Assembly (NCBI RefSeq): GCF_932526225.1
Contig: NC_064044.1
Location: 11,300,084-11,360,083 of the forward strand
Origin: Nematostella vectensis
Taxonomy: Eukaryota > Cnidaria > Anthozoa > Actiniaria > Edwardsiidae
Reading direction: 5' to 3'
DNA length: 60,000 nt
In this document: one piece after another, positions 36,801-46,927 of the stretch
Position numbering within the stretch: the stretch's first letter is position 1
Layout: each line of letters begins with the position of its first letter
Program-made: the position numbers and the translations under genes
Notes under the pieces: model-generated
The model's input: only the letters and a program-made list of their open reading frames with translations
What the model was told of the DNA's origin: nothing
Databases searched by the model: none

Positions 36801-39800
36801 CCCCTCCTATTCTCCTCTCTTAGTGATTCCATGTGAGATGTCACCCCTCCAATTCACCTCTCTTAGTGATGCCATGTGAGATGTTACCCCTCTTATTCTC
36901 CTCTCTTAGTGATTCCATGTGAGATGTTACCCCTCCAATTCACCTCTCTTAGCAATGTGTGTTATGCTTCCACTTATAGGGTACTTACAGTCAGCTTCAG
37001 ACTTGGCAAGCTGTTGTCTGAGTCTTCTGATCTCCTCTCTTAGTGATGTAATGTGAGATGCTATCCCTCCAACTGTGTCCTCTGCTTCTGTGAATTGCCG
37101 CGGCGAGGGGGGCTCAGATATTGGCTCCTCTAGTTTTTCTTGTAACATTCTGGGGTAATAATAAGCAATTATTGACAAGTGGAATAAGTTGAGGTCAAGG
37201 GTGAACAACAATAGGTTATTTGTGAGTTTTGCTTATGTCCGTATATTATTTTGTAAATTTTTTTGTATTATCACCAAGATATAACATGTCTCCCTGATAA
37301 TACAGTATATGTATCTAAGAAATCCAAGTATTGTGTAATGATGATACAGTTTGCCTTCTAGACGAGATGAGTCTACTAGGACTGACCTTTTCTCAGCCTC
37401 TAGTCTGTCCATGCGCTTCCAGAGTCTGTTGACCAACAGCTCCTGCTCCTGCTCCAATGTATTCTCCAGGTCGACCTTCTCTTTCCTCAACTGAATAAAA
37501 CAAATGTATGTTAACACCACCATGTCCAGTACTATGCCATCTTATTGTGCATAAACCAACATCAATACTGTGTGCTCTATATGCAAAAAAAACCTTATAA
37601 CCCCATAGCCTCTATATTTAAACATCACCCTGATCAAAGTAAACATCACCCTCAGTAATACACCCTCCTCATATCCTGATCAGTACAGAACCATCAGTAT
37701 TACCCCTTTATATAAACACATCCACCTGATCAGTCTCCCTTGTATTTACTTAATTGTCTTTGAATGGTTTGTTTGGCTAGCTCCCTGCATGTTATCTCAC
37801 CTGTTCTAATGAAGTTTGTTTGGCTAGTACGTCAGCCTCTAGACGGTCAATTCTCCTCATCAGTTTATTCACTTGGTATTCTTGTTCTTGTTCTAAGGTC
37901 TGTTCTAACTGAATCTTCTCTTGTCTCAGCTACAAAGTAAGAACAACATTTACAAAAGTTAAGATGATACCCATGTTGAGGTGGTACCCATGATAAGGTG
38001 GTACCAAGAGAGCATAGGATAAGAGAGGGACACTTTGGTATTACCCGCGCGCCATGTCGATTCTGAATCTGGCTATTTTTCGTAACCACCACCCCACAAC
38101 TGCACGTGAGGATTTGCTCCTTTTATTTTGTCCTACATCCACGCGGGTTGTGTGTTGTTGTTTTGCCAACTCGATAGGAATGAAAAGAGATCATTTAAAA
38201 TAACTCGGAAGAAGAAAACAAGGTGGTACCCATGATAAGGTGGCACCCATGATAAGGTGGCACCCATGATAAGGTGGTACCCATGATAAGGTGGTACCCA
38301 TGATAAGGTGGTACTCATGATAAGGCGGTACCCATGATAAGGTGGTACCCATGGTAAGGTGGTACCCATGATAAGGTGGTACCCATGATAAGGTGGTACC
38401 CATGATAAAGTGGTACCCATGATAAGGTGGTACCCATGATAAGGCGGTACCCATGATAAGGTGGTACCCATGATAAGGTGGCACCCATGATAAGGTGGTA
38501 CCCATGATAAGGTGGTACCCATGATTAGGTGGTACTCATGATAAGGCGGTACCCATGATAAGGCGGTACCCATGATAAGGTGGTACCCATGATAAGGTGG
38601 TACCCATGATAAGGTGGTACCCATGATAAGGCGGTACCCATGATAAGGCGGTACCCATGATAAGGCGGTACCCATGATAAGGTGGTACCCATGATAAGGT
38701 GGTACCCATGATAAAGTAGTACCCATGATAAGGCGGTACCCATGATAAGGCGGTACCCATGATAAGGCGGTACCCATGATAAGGCGGTACCCATGATAAG
38801 GCGGTACCCATGATAAGGTGGTACCCATGGTAAGGTGGTACCCATGATAAGGTGGTACCCATGATAAGGTGGTACCCATGATAAGGTGGTACTCATGATA
38901 AGGTGGTACTCATGATAAGGCGGTACTCATGATAAGGCGGTACCCATGATAAGGCGGTACCCATGATAAAGTGGTACTCATGATAAGGTGGTACCCATGA
39001 TAAGGCGGTACCCATGGTAAGGTGGTACCCATGATAAGGTGGTACCCATGATAAGGCGGTACCCATGATAAGGCGGTACCCATGATAAAGTGGTACCCAT
39101 GATAAAGTGGTACCCATGATAAGGCGGTACCCATGATAAGGCGGTACCCATGATAAGGTGGTACCCATGATAAGGTGGTACCCATGATAAGGCGGTACCC
39201 ATGATAAAGTGGTACCCATGATAAAGTGGTACCCATGATAAGGTGGTACCCATGATAAGGCGGTACTCAAGATATGGTGGTACTCATGATAAGGTAGTAC
39301 CCATGATAAGGTGGTACCCATGATAAGGTAGTACCCATAAAAAGGTGATACCCATGATAAAATGGAACCCATGATAAAGTGGTGTTATTATTTGACCAAC
39401 CTGTGTAAGTTTTCTAGATAAGTCATTTGTTAGGAATTCTTCTTCCTGCTCATAATTCATAGCCAGTGTCTCCTTTTCTTTCTTCAATGACTGGATCTTC
39501 TTTAGAAGTGTGTTAGAGATGAATTCTTCCTCTTGTTCTGCTTTAGCTTGCTGCAGAAACAACAAAATCAGCCACATTTAGCCTGAGCGAAGAAAGTATG
39601 ATCCTGGAATCAATGACATCTTGCCACCATTTGCATATATACATTGCAAAGCATCGGATATTAAAAAACAGAAAAGTTGGGCAGGTGAGGGCCAGACAAC
39701 ATGCCTCACCAGCCAGTTACACAGTTTTTTCGTCTCAAATTCCAGCTCATACAGTGTAAACAATTTTAGAAATGCGAAGTGACTCTATTAATGAAGTAAC

Positions 39801-41497
39801 TCCACTTATATTTTAGTGTTTGGTCAAGCCAAAGAAGAAAAGGGCTAGGTCCTAGGGCACTCTACTAGTAGCCTTCTGTACCTGTAGGCTTTAGATGCTG
39901 TTTTCAGCAAGAAAAACCCTCGAAAACCTGAAATCGTAGCTTGTAGCCGCCATCTTGGGTTCGAAATGTTTCCAAACAATAGAAAAAAAGCAGCTACCAA
40001 CTTTGTCTAGCTTAAATTTAAGAGATGTGACCACAAAGCACTGTTTGAAAACCTAGGTACTGCTTACTAGGTATAGCTAGTGTTTTACTTTGGCGGGATC
40101 AAACCCAAAATGGGGGGAAGGATCTATGTCTGGTAAATTTAGTAAAGAATAGCCAGAACTAAGATATGGAAATATTATGGTATGATTTTAACACAATGAT
40201 TTTGTTAAAGACCATGTGTCAACCACCATTTTGTCATCCTAGCAAAGTACCAAGTATGAAAATGCATTTGGGAAAGATAATGCAAGATTTTATGTTTTAC
40301 TTTGGTAAGTATAGTATTAAACTTTGTTTTAGACGTATATTTCGAAATTCTAGCATAAAATGTTCTTTTCAATATTAGTTGAAAGCAATAACTAAGGTTT
40401 GGCTGACAACAACTCTTTAACATAGCTAGTGTGGCAATATTAGTGATGTCAAGTTATGGTTTGGTTTTAATCTACCTAAATTCACAATATGTTAGCCTAG
40501 AAATATCAGTTATCGAATTACAACTCATGTATAATCCTGGCCGGCTCCCAATTGATGTGAGATCTACTTTCCGATTGTGATACTTTAAGTTGACACTTCA
40601 TAAATGGCATTTTCAGTGGCAATTGTGTTTTGAGGAAGGTTAAACTGAGCATACATATATGCAATAGATACAGTTAAAACTTTGATATAAGGACCTAAAG
40701 TATGACCTTCAAACAAGCTAAGTCAAGAAAAATGAATTTATTATAATTAATCATATTTATTTGTTTATTAACAAATAAATATATATGTTTAAATTCTTGA
40801 TAAGCACCATTTCTTCAAGAACTTGTTGTGGCTAGCTTGATAAAATCTAAGTTCTTTTGTGCAGGTTTTTACAGAGACGCTGTTCTGTGAGTGAATATCT
40901 CTTTAAGCAATCTGTCACTTTTTGGTATTCACTATAAGCTGATATAAATAATTATGTTCGAATGAGTGATAAAAGGAATGCAATGAAAAGGGAGGGAGAG
41001 AAAGAGAGAGAGGCTAGCGTTCATATTTATGTTCACTGTGAGACGAGTTCATCTCCTTTGAAATGCTAGCAAAATAATCTAAGGTATACGTCAAAGTCAA
41101 GTACCATTCATGTATGATGTCTGGAGGGAGAATTTTCCCCTGCGTTTTTTTGAAATGGTTAAACTTCTCGGATTCTAAGGACAGAGACGAATACTTTAAC
41201 AGTCGAATTTCTAAAATAAATAGAAAAGAGAGAAATAGGAGAGGAATCTAGGTCTTAGGGTCTACCAGAACTTACAATCGAAACGCTTGCTTGGCGAAGG
41301 GCCCTGTTTTCTTCTTGTAGAGATTTGCATCTGAGGCGACAAGTATCGAGTTCCATCTTCAAAACTCTGTTTTCTTGCTTTAGCAGGTGTATAAGACCCC
41401 TATCACGGTGTGTGGCGGTAGAGGAACCCTCGTCAGCGCTCATATCGCTGTCGCTAAAGGCAGGGCACTCCGCCGAGCTGTTCAGCTGAGCCGCCAT
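30877..41497 (-). CDS. CCDC6: CCDC6 homologue (coiled-coil domain-containing protein 6)
   Basis: Nine coding exons: 41497-41276, 39550-39401, 37929-37801, 37490-37387, 37149-36989, 34556-34400, 32803-32718, 31938-31826 and 30939-30877. They total 1185 nt, 395 codons with the stop, and all phases agree. The ATG at 41497 has context aagATGG. The protein begins with an acidic serine stretch, then a long coiled coil with the CCDC6 hallmarks: [59 protein letters not shown], and [21 protein letters not shown] proline/serine tail follows, with SSPVP, GFTPP and RRNSPA motifs. Human CCDC6 is 474 aa with the same order. CCDC6 is a cytosolic/nuclear coiled-coil protein tied to DNA-damage and phosphatase signalling in vertebrates. 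Introns 2, 5, 7 and 8 carry large minisatellites. Confidence 0.95.
31443..31795. repeat. About 53-bp minisatellite in CCDC6 intron 8
   Basis: About seven units built on aaggcatgaacattacaaaa and acacagaaacagcaaca repeat in tandem. They end about 30 bp from the donor of exon 8. The minus-strand frames (VVLVPF, FCNVHAF repeats) are repeat translation. Confidence 0.9.
31939..32700. repeat. About 33-bp minisatellite in CCDC6 intron 7
   Basis: About twenty-two units of tagataggtactgtgaggtg plus ggaggggtgaaca fill almost the whole 779-bp intron and begin at the acceptor of exon 8. The unit carries the same ttcacccctccct string (minus strand) as the first codons of exon 8. Long open frames on both strands, rich in P, S, Y and H, are array translation. 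Confidence 0.93.
34643..34877. mobile_element. Possible MITE with tattcacacca ends
   Basis: The left end (aatgctgtattcacacca) and right end (tggtgtgaatgtggtatta) are imperfect inverted repeats about 19 bp long. Secondary matches of gtttagttaaac type lie inside. It lies in CCDC6 intron 5. The target duplication is not clear. Confidence 0.4.
34890..36960. repeat. 43-bp exon-derived minisatellite in CCDC6 intron 5
   Basis: Roughly forty regular 43-bp units (cacctctcttagtgatgcca then tgtgagatgttacccctcca) run from about 35185 to 36955. More diverged units continue to 34890. The unit matches the coding sequence inside exon 5 at about 37030-37072, which encodes [13 protein letters not shown]; the array directly abuts that exon. 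Confidence 0.93.
37965..39388. repeat. 17-bp minisatellite filling CCDC6 intron 2
   Basis: About eighty units of ggtggtacccatgataa with few variants occupy nearly all of the intron between exons 2 and 3, except for about 230 bp of unique sequence near 37995-38220. The 17-bp period makes every frame read the same 17-residue repeat, so the long minus-strand open frames are not genes. Confidence 0.97.
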
Positions 41498-42562
41498 CTT
41501 GGAAACTCGGTGCGAAACTCTCCCGAGCAAAGCCCGAGAGGTCTTCTGGGAGTCGTCTGATTGTTGTCGTGTTCACTTATCTGTTTACCCGATCACAAAT
41601 CAACAAACAAATAAACGGCCGAGTCACTGAGGAATCACTTGCGACAATGCAAACACCCTACTAATTAGTGAGGAAATTGAGGGTTTTTTGTTATAGATAA
41701 ACCTGGCATGGAATTAATTTTTTAGTCTTCCACGAAGTAGTCGTTCTAGCCTTTGTCACGCAATGCGTTTGAGTCGCATATTGCGTGACGAGACAGAACA
41801 CCGAGCTGTACGTAAAGTGGTCTAACAGGCGTGGGTGGAATCAGAAAAAAAATGAGCAAATGGTTGAAATGGTATGTTTTTGTCCTGAGAAAACAATGCA
41901 TTTCGTTTCGCCGACCTTTCGAAAGTTAGAACTTCGTCTGAGCAAAAGTGGCGCAAATTTTTTGGAGGACTATCTTATGCCGGTCGGACCAATCTAGAGC
42001 TGAATTTTCAACACTAACATCCTGGCCAGAGAGGACGATAAAATAAAATCTAAAAATAATGCATCCCCTTTTTGCCCACCAAAAGCCAAAGCCAAAGTCG
42101 CCAAAGTCACGTGATTTCTTATTGCAAAGTCGCAAAACGGTCAGCCTGTGGCCAAGGCCTGGGCCGAGGACGGTCGCGTTGCACTTTCGCGCTCATTTTT
42201 GCGACGAGACGAAGATGAAACGTTTTCTTCTATGAACGTGTTCTACGGGTTCCTTCCATGATATCCTCCCCATATACCTCAGTCTTTCTGTCCCAGACCG
42301 CCTGTGGAAAACTGGAAGAAGAAACGAACACTGAGTAGAATCTTGTGATTTAAAGAGAGGAAGATGAACTATTGCTTATAAAAGCGGCGACAAGAAGATA
42401 ACGAAACCCCGACCTCGTGCGTAGTACGAAACGGTTGACAGCGTGTAGATTTGGAGGTAGGTTTTGAGACATTACTACCCGTCGCTATCATTTTCAAAGG
42501 GCTCCCTTTTTCATCTCAACTGCTCCAGAAAATAGCAACAATGAAAAAATTAGAGAATAATA
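41498..42562. other. Upstream region of CCDC6, no gene seen
   Basis: Unique sequence upstream of the CCDC6 start codon, presumably with its promoter and 5' untranslated region. No exon, transposon end or array was recognised. Confidence 0.45.
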
Positions 42563-43656
42563 CTATTTGAATTTGTAGAATTGTTGAGTTTGAGTTTTGT
42601 AATATTTCTGGCTTCCGTGTTTAATCAGCTGGTCTTTAAGCTCATTCTCAAAATCTAATTCTGCTCCCTCTGCCTCTCCTTGTGTTCTTGTAATATGGCA
42701 TATGCTATTCAGTCCTGTTTTGCATTGCTTAATCAAATAAGCCCTAGGAAGTCCCTCTCCTGCAGGAGCCATGGATAGCTCATGATATGCGGCTTCACCT
42801 ATACAAAACCTGTCAGCTAAGTATAGGATCTGCTGCACCTTTTCCTGGTCTTCAGACGAAAGATCTTTGAAAGATTTACGTTGGCCTTCAGCTGACTCTT
42901 CATTATCATAATTCAATTGATGCATCTTTATCATTTGTGGCTTTGAAAGTAACTGATGCCAGCCTCAGTCCAAATGCCTTGGCAAACCACAGTGCCCTTT
43001 CCACATTAGTCTTTAGTTCTTTAATCTTTCTCCTTTGTTGTCTGTCTTTCAGTTGGTCCAACCTTTTTGATGTATTTGTCATTTCTTCAAGTTCTTGTAT
43101 TTTATCTACATATTTTCTTAAATAAAAATTTTCATCCTCAAGTGTCTCAATGTCTTTAAATAATTTCTCTTGTTCCTCCTCCACTTCCCTCTGAGACTCT
43201 TTCATTCTGACTATTTCTTCAAAAAGCTCGTCACATCTCTCCTCCAATTTCCCATTATCTCTTTCCAGGATTTCGTTTTTGGCTTTTACTCTTTCAAGTT
43301 GGAGTTGAATGTCTCTTGCATTCAGTGTTTCGTCAGTAAAAATATGTAAACATCTGACAGCTGTCATTACTTGCTTGTACTTTCTACCTGTCTTCCCCCT
43401 TAAGGTTGCTGTTTGCTTCAGATGCACGCTTCCTTAGTTGTTCTTCGAGCCTTTTTGAATTTTGTTTGACTTGAAGGCCGTACTTGGCACCCAAGAAAAC
43501 ATTCAATATTTCGGTAAATTGTACTTTTCTTGTCCTCGATATGTCATGCCATCTCTTCAAACACTGGTTGTTTATGTGTATTGTGTATGAAATTTCACTT
43601 GTATTTACGTATCTTTGTCTTACATAGGTAAGACTACAACTAAAATCAACCCTCAA
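42563..43656 (-). pseudogene. Truncated, frameshifted coiled-coil protein of a probable repeat family
   Basis: Three overlapping minus-strand reading frames follow one another. The first (43656-43384) holds RWHDISRTRKVQFTEILNVF. The second (43427-42906) is a coiled coil of about 110 residues followed by RQQRRKIKELKTNVERALWF. The third (42934-42563) holds DRFCIGEAAYHELSMAPAGE and KQCKTGLNSICHITRT. The order and overlap suggest one protein broken by two frameshifts. I recall multi-copy anthozoan proteins with this N-terminal organisation and a putative nuclease-like core further on, but that core is absent here and the recollection cannot be tested. It is probably a 3'-truncated transposon-related gene. 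Confidence 0.5.
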
Positions 43657-44289
43657 ACTACTTTGGAGCTTTTGAAAATCATAAAAATCAAGCTGATCCG
43701 ACAGCTTGTTTGTTTTGTATTTCGAAAATTCGCGCCAAACTTGATCTCACCAGAAGTAAAAGTGCACAGTCTTTTATCATTGGTCTTCCTTTGGAAGTCT
43801 TCCCAGAACTCTCTACGGCATTGCTAAGCATCATTTCAGAGGTACTTTTTGGTATCAAACACGGTCAGAAAATGCTTTTTAAAACGCCAAAAAAGTCGGG
43901 ATTTTGTGCGCCACCTTGGCCTTCCGGAAGCAGGATACACTCGTCATGGATTGAAACTTCTTTTGTGAAAAATCAAAAACTTTGACTCCCAAACGTCAAA
44001 CTTTGCCAATACTAAAGACTTCCAATTTCTTTGCCAGCAATCAATGGAAACATTGCCGTACTTAGATCGATCTTGGCAAATTAGAAATTAGTCATGGATT
44101 CTTTGGAACCAAGTGAAAATGTATGCATACTTCTGGCTAATCTATGGTGGATGCTAGGGAAATTGGCGATAGCGAAGGGCAAAATTAAAGCAATGGAAAG
44201 GCAAAGTAAGCCCATTGAATTTTACTGTTTTTATAGTTTGTGTGAAATCAGACTTAGTTATAGACTTCAATACAAACTTGGCAAAATTT
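43657..44289. other. Spacer between two decayed genes
   Basis: I searched this stretch on the minus strand for the missing C-terminal part of the RAG1-like gene (acidic Glu motif region) and found nothing convincing. No other feature is seen. Confidence 0.45.
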
Positions 44290-44798
44290 AAAAAAATAAT
44301 TCCCAAGGTTTTATTTACATGAATGTTATCGTCTCCCATACATTTTTTTATAATTTTGATTGAACTCGAAGTACTGCGATTGGGGAACTCCGCTTTGCGA
44401 TCGCGGGCTCAATGTCCGAAATTTCTGGCCATGCCACTTTATAGTTAGCAACATCAGCTGGGAAATCCACTTTTGTCTGCAAAGCACGATATACTCTTCG
44501 AAAACCTTAAATTTAGCTAAAATAAAAGCCAGATTAACCTTTATCTCCTCTGATGCAAGAAATGAGCAACACGTTTTGCACTTAATCTCATCAAAGAGCT
44601 GCCTGGCATAATTACCAGGCATCATCATTTGAGGATTGATTCCTATTGTCCTCTTCACATGGGTATCAAATTTCGCCTCTGCCTCTAAAAGCAACTCCTT
44701 TACATCTGATGATAGCTCCCACACAGTGACACCTGCAATTTCTCTAACAATGAGTTTCTTAAAAAAAGAGGCTAAATTGATGTCAGCATGGGTGGCAT

Positions 44799-45047
44799 TG
44801 AAGAAAATACTCCTCGATGTTCAATTGGTTATATTGACAAAGATGAGGAAGTCCTATGGCAATACAATAAATCAAGGGTTATAATTAAACTGAGGATTAC
44901 AAATAACGGTAACTAGGATATAACAAATGAACGCGTAGGACTTACATGAATAATGTTCAAAACAAGATGGCCGGCTGCTCTCTTCTGAGCCGGTCAGCGG
45001 TCTTACATGAGACCTAGGCCCTAGCGGCCAGCGTTACACACTCTTCA
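44799..45047 (-). repeat. 3' LTR
   Basis: This 249-bp terminal repeat, in minus orientation, follows the polypurine tract. It reads ggttatattgac where the other LTR reads ggttttattgac; otherwise I see identity. Confidence 0.95.
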
Positions 45048-45084
45048 TCCCCCCCAGTCCGTGAGTCTATACTAAGTCTAGAGT

Positions 45085-46662
45085 CTATACAAGGCTAGAC
45101 GAACGGACTCCTGCTACTGTCCAATTCCCTGTCTCTGGTTCGTAGCGTTTTGGTCGTGTTCTCGCACGAGTTGGCCTTCTAGGTTCAGGGAGTGGCTGCG
45201 GGGCCTGAGATGAGGCGTCAGGCATACAAGAGGATACAGGGTCATTGTTGGCTTGAGTGGTAGGTGGTGTTTCAGCGACGGGTTCAGCGGGTGGAACTGT
45301 CTGGTTGCACTCTGTGGGTATGACGGGATGGCTACCGTGTGAGAGTTTAGCGAAGAAAGCACCGTCGATGGCTATTGGAGACCGGTTGGCGGCCGACAAG
45401 CTGAGGTTGACCGGTTGCAGTTCATCGCGCGAGAAGCCGCATGCAAGGAACTCCTCTAGAGACCAAAGGTCGGACTGGGCACCAGTGTCGGCCACGGCTG
45501 ATATCTGAGCTACGAGGTGATCGCGAGGACGGGAAGTGGCTCCCGAAGCTGATGGAGTATCGAGCGATATAGTGATGTTTGTCCGCGGATGATCACGGAG
45601 TTGAGCTCGTCGCCACTCCCCCTTGGTGAAGATATGGTGATCCAGTTTGGCGGGCTCGTTCTGTGGTCTACCACGAGAGCGAGGTACGGCTCCGGATTGT
45701 AGAGATGCGATCTGGGAGATCGGGCCTAACTCGATGGCGGACTGTTGACTTTTGGCTGGTTGTCGCCTTTTGCGCCTACGGGCTCTGTAGCAATCGATGC
45801 ATACCTGATGAGGTTTGGAATTCCAGCCCCGAGATCCTTCTGAGAAGACGTGAAATGACACTTTGCAATCAGGACAGGAGGCCTGTCGTGATTTCTCTGC
45901 TGCGCTTGGTGACTGGTCTGAGGGTGGCGTGTTTTTGTTACGCTGGAAGGACGACATCGCGGACAGGGTTGAAGACGGTAGGGCGTTGCGAGCCATCTCT
46001 TTACTCTCCACCGAGGCAATGACGTCATTAATTGGGTTGGTCAAGATATCTGTAATGCCCAGAGTCTCACGCCTTATGTCTGAGTCGTAAATGCCATTTA
46101 AAAGGACGTCGCGTATGATGTGGTCGGTGTAGTCAACGGGTTGGCCACACGCACATGCTGCTGTGTATGCGCACGTTTCCGCTTTTCCCCGCACCCTGGC
46201 TGCGAATGCACGAAAGGTTTCGTCCCGTTCCTGTTTTAACTGGAGCAGCTCGGTACGGAGGACACATGTAGCGATAGGAATGACAGCTAGCGAGCGCATG
46301 GCTGCGGTCAAATCTTGCAAGGGCAACGAGGTGGCTCCTGGGTTGGCTTTCAGTAGGCTGTCCCCGAGGTCAGGGCCGGCACACTGGAACAGTTGGAAAG
46401 GCGCCTGGGCGTCAGTGATGCCAGATCCAGAACGGAAAACCCCCCATCGGCGCATGAATATGTTCCATTCCTCGATAGAGATCCCTATGTCCACTTTGGG
46501 TCGGTCGAGTTTCGGGCCTCGGGCCGGCGGTGGGGCAGTAGGAGCGGGAGGTAGTGCTTGATGTGCGAGGCCGTGGTTATTTAGTAACGCTACGGCGATT
46601 GCATCAGAGACATCCTGTGTTTTGAAGTCACAGTTGGGTACCGAACATTCGACGATCACCAT
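45085..46662 (-). CDS. Gag-like protein with truncated retropepsin fused to the pol C-terminal end
   Basis: The single ORF inside the LTR element most likely starts at the ATG at 46662 (VIVECSVPNCDFKT); open sequence extends upstream into the LTR. The N-terminal C..C..H..H motif precedes a gag-like region (KVDIGISIEEWNIFMRRW). Next come a cysteine pair motif (CPDCKVSFHVFSEGSRGW..CIDC) and an aspartic-protease start with DTGAQSDLWSLEEFL. The protease stops soon after its first motif. The frame continues directly into a proline- and arginine-rich end (RRPTRARTRPKRYEP) of the kind that closes gypsy pol polyproteins. Reverse transcriptase, RNase H and integrase are missing, so an internal deletion has joined protease to the pol tail. 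Confidence 0.8.
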   Translation of the reverse strand: MVIVECSVPNCDFKTQDVSDAIAVALLNNHGLAHQALPPAPTAPPPARGPKLDRPKVDIGISIEEWNIFMRRWGVFRSGSGITDAQAPFQLFQCAGPDLGDSLLKANPGATSLPLQDLTAAMRSLAVIPIATCVLRTELLQLKQERDETFRAFAARVRGKAETCAYTAACACGQPVDYTDHIIRDVLLNGIYDSDIRRETLGITDILTNPINDVIASVESKEMARNALPSSTLSAMSSFQRNKNTPPSDQSPSAAEKSRQASCPDCKVSFHVFSEGSRGWNSKPHQVCIDCYRARRRKRRQPAKSQQSAIELGPISQIASLQSGAVPRSRGRPQNEPAKLDHHIFTKGEWRRAQLRDHPRTNITISLDTPSASGATSRPRDHLVAQISAVADTGAQSDLWSLEEFLACGFSRDELQPVNLSLSAANRSPIAIDGAFFAKLSHGSHPVIPTECNQTVPPAEPVAETPPTTQANNDPVSSCMPDASSQAPQPLPEPRRPTRARTRPKRYEPETGNWTVAGVRSSSLV

Positions 46663-46678
46663 GATAATGACTTCCTCA

Positions 46679-46927
46679 TGAAGAAAATACTCCTCGATGT
46701 TCAATTGGTTTTATTGACAAAGATGAGGAAGTCCTATGGCAATACAATAAATCAAGGGTTATAATTAAACTGAGGATTACAAATAACGGTAACTAGGATA
46801 TAACAAATGAACGCGTAGGACTTACATGAATAATGTTCAAAACAAGATGGCCGGCTGCTCTCTTCTGAGCCGGTCAGCGGTCTTACATGAGACCTAGGCC
46901 CTAGCGGCCAGCGTTACACACTCTTCA
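46679..46927 (-). repeat. 5' LTR
   Basis: This 249-bp terminal repeat on the minus strand is followed inward by the gag-like ORF. It is flanked externally by the ggcat duplication. Confidence 0.95.

Larger units (their letters stand above)
44799..46927 (-). mobile_element. Ty3/gypsy-type LTR retrotransposon, internally deleted
   Basis: Two 249-bp direct LTRs (44799-45047 and 46679-46927) start TG and end CA and appear to differ at one position. The 5-bp target duplication ggcat lies at 44794-44798 and 46928-46932. A polypurine tract (ggggggga, minus strand) precedes the 3' LTR at 45048-45055. The element is in the same orientation as the RAG1-like gene it interrupts. At 2.1 kb it is too short for a full pol, so it must be non-autonomous. 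Confidence 0.95.

Noticed and set aside
38133-39372. Open frames of up to 248 residues with a [17 protein letters not shown] repeat
   Set aside because: The 17-bp minisatellite reads the same in all frames; there is no start context, conservation or exon structure.
44725-44731. CACAGTG, a recombination-signal-like heptamer, near the RAG1-like relic
   Set aside because: It lies within the RAG1-like coding sequence (TVWEL region), with no nonamer or element end, so chance is the simplest explanation.
44154-44884. Plus-strand open frames over the RAG1-like C-terminal segment
   Set aside because: They are shadows of the minus-strand RAG1-like sequence or chance frames without domain features.
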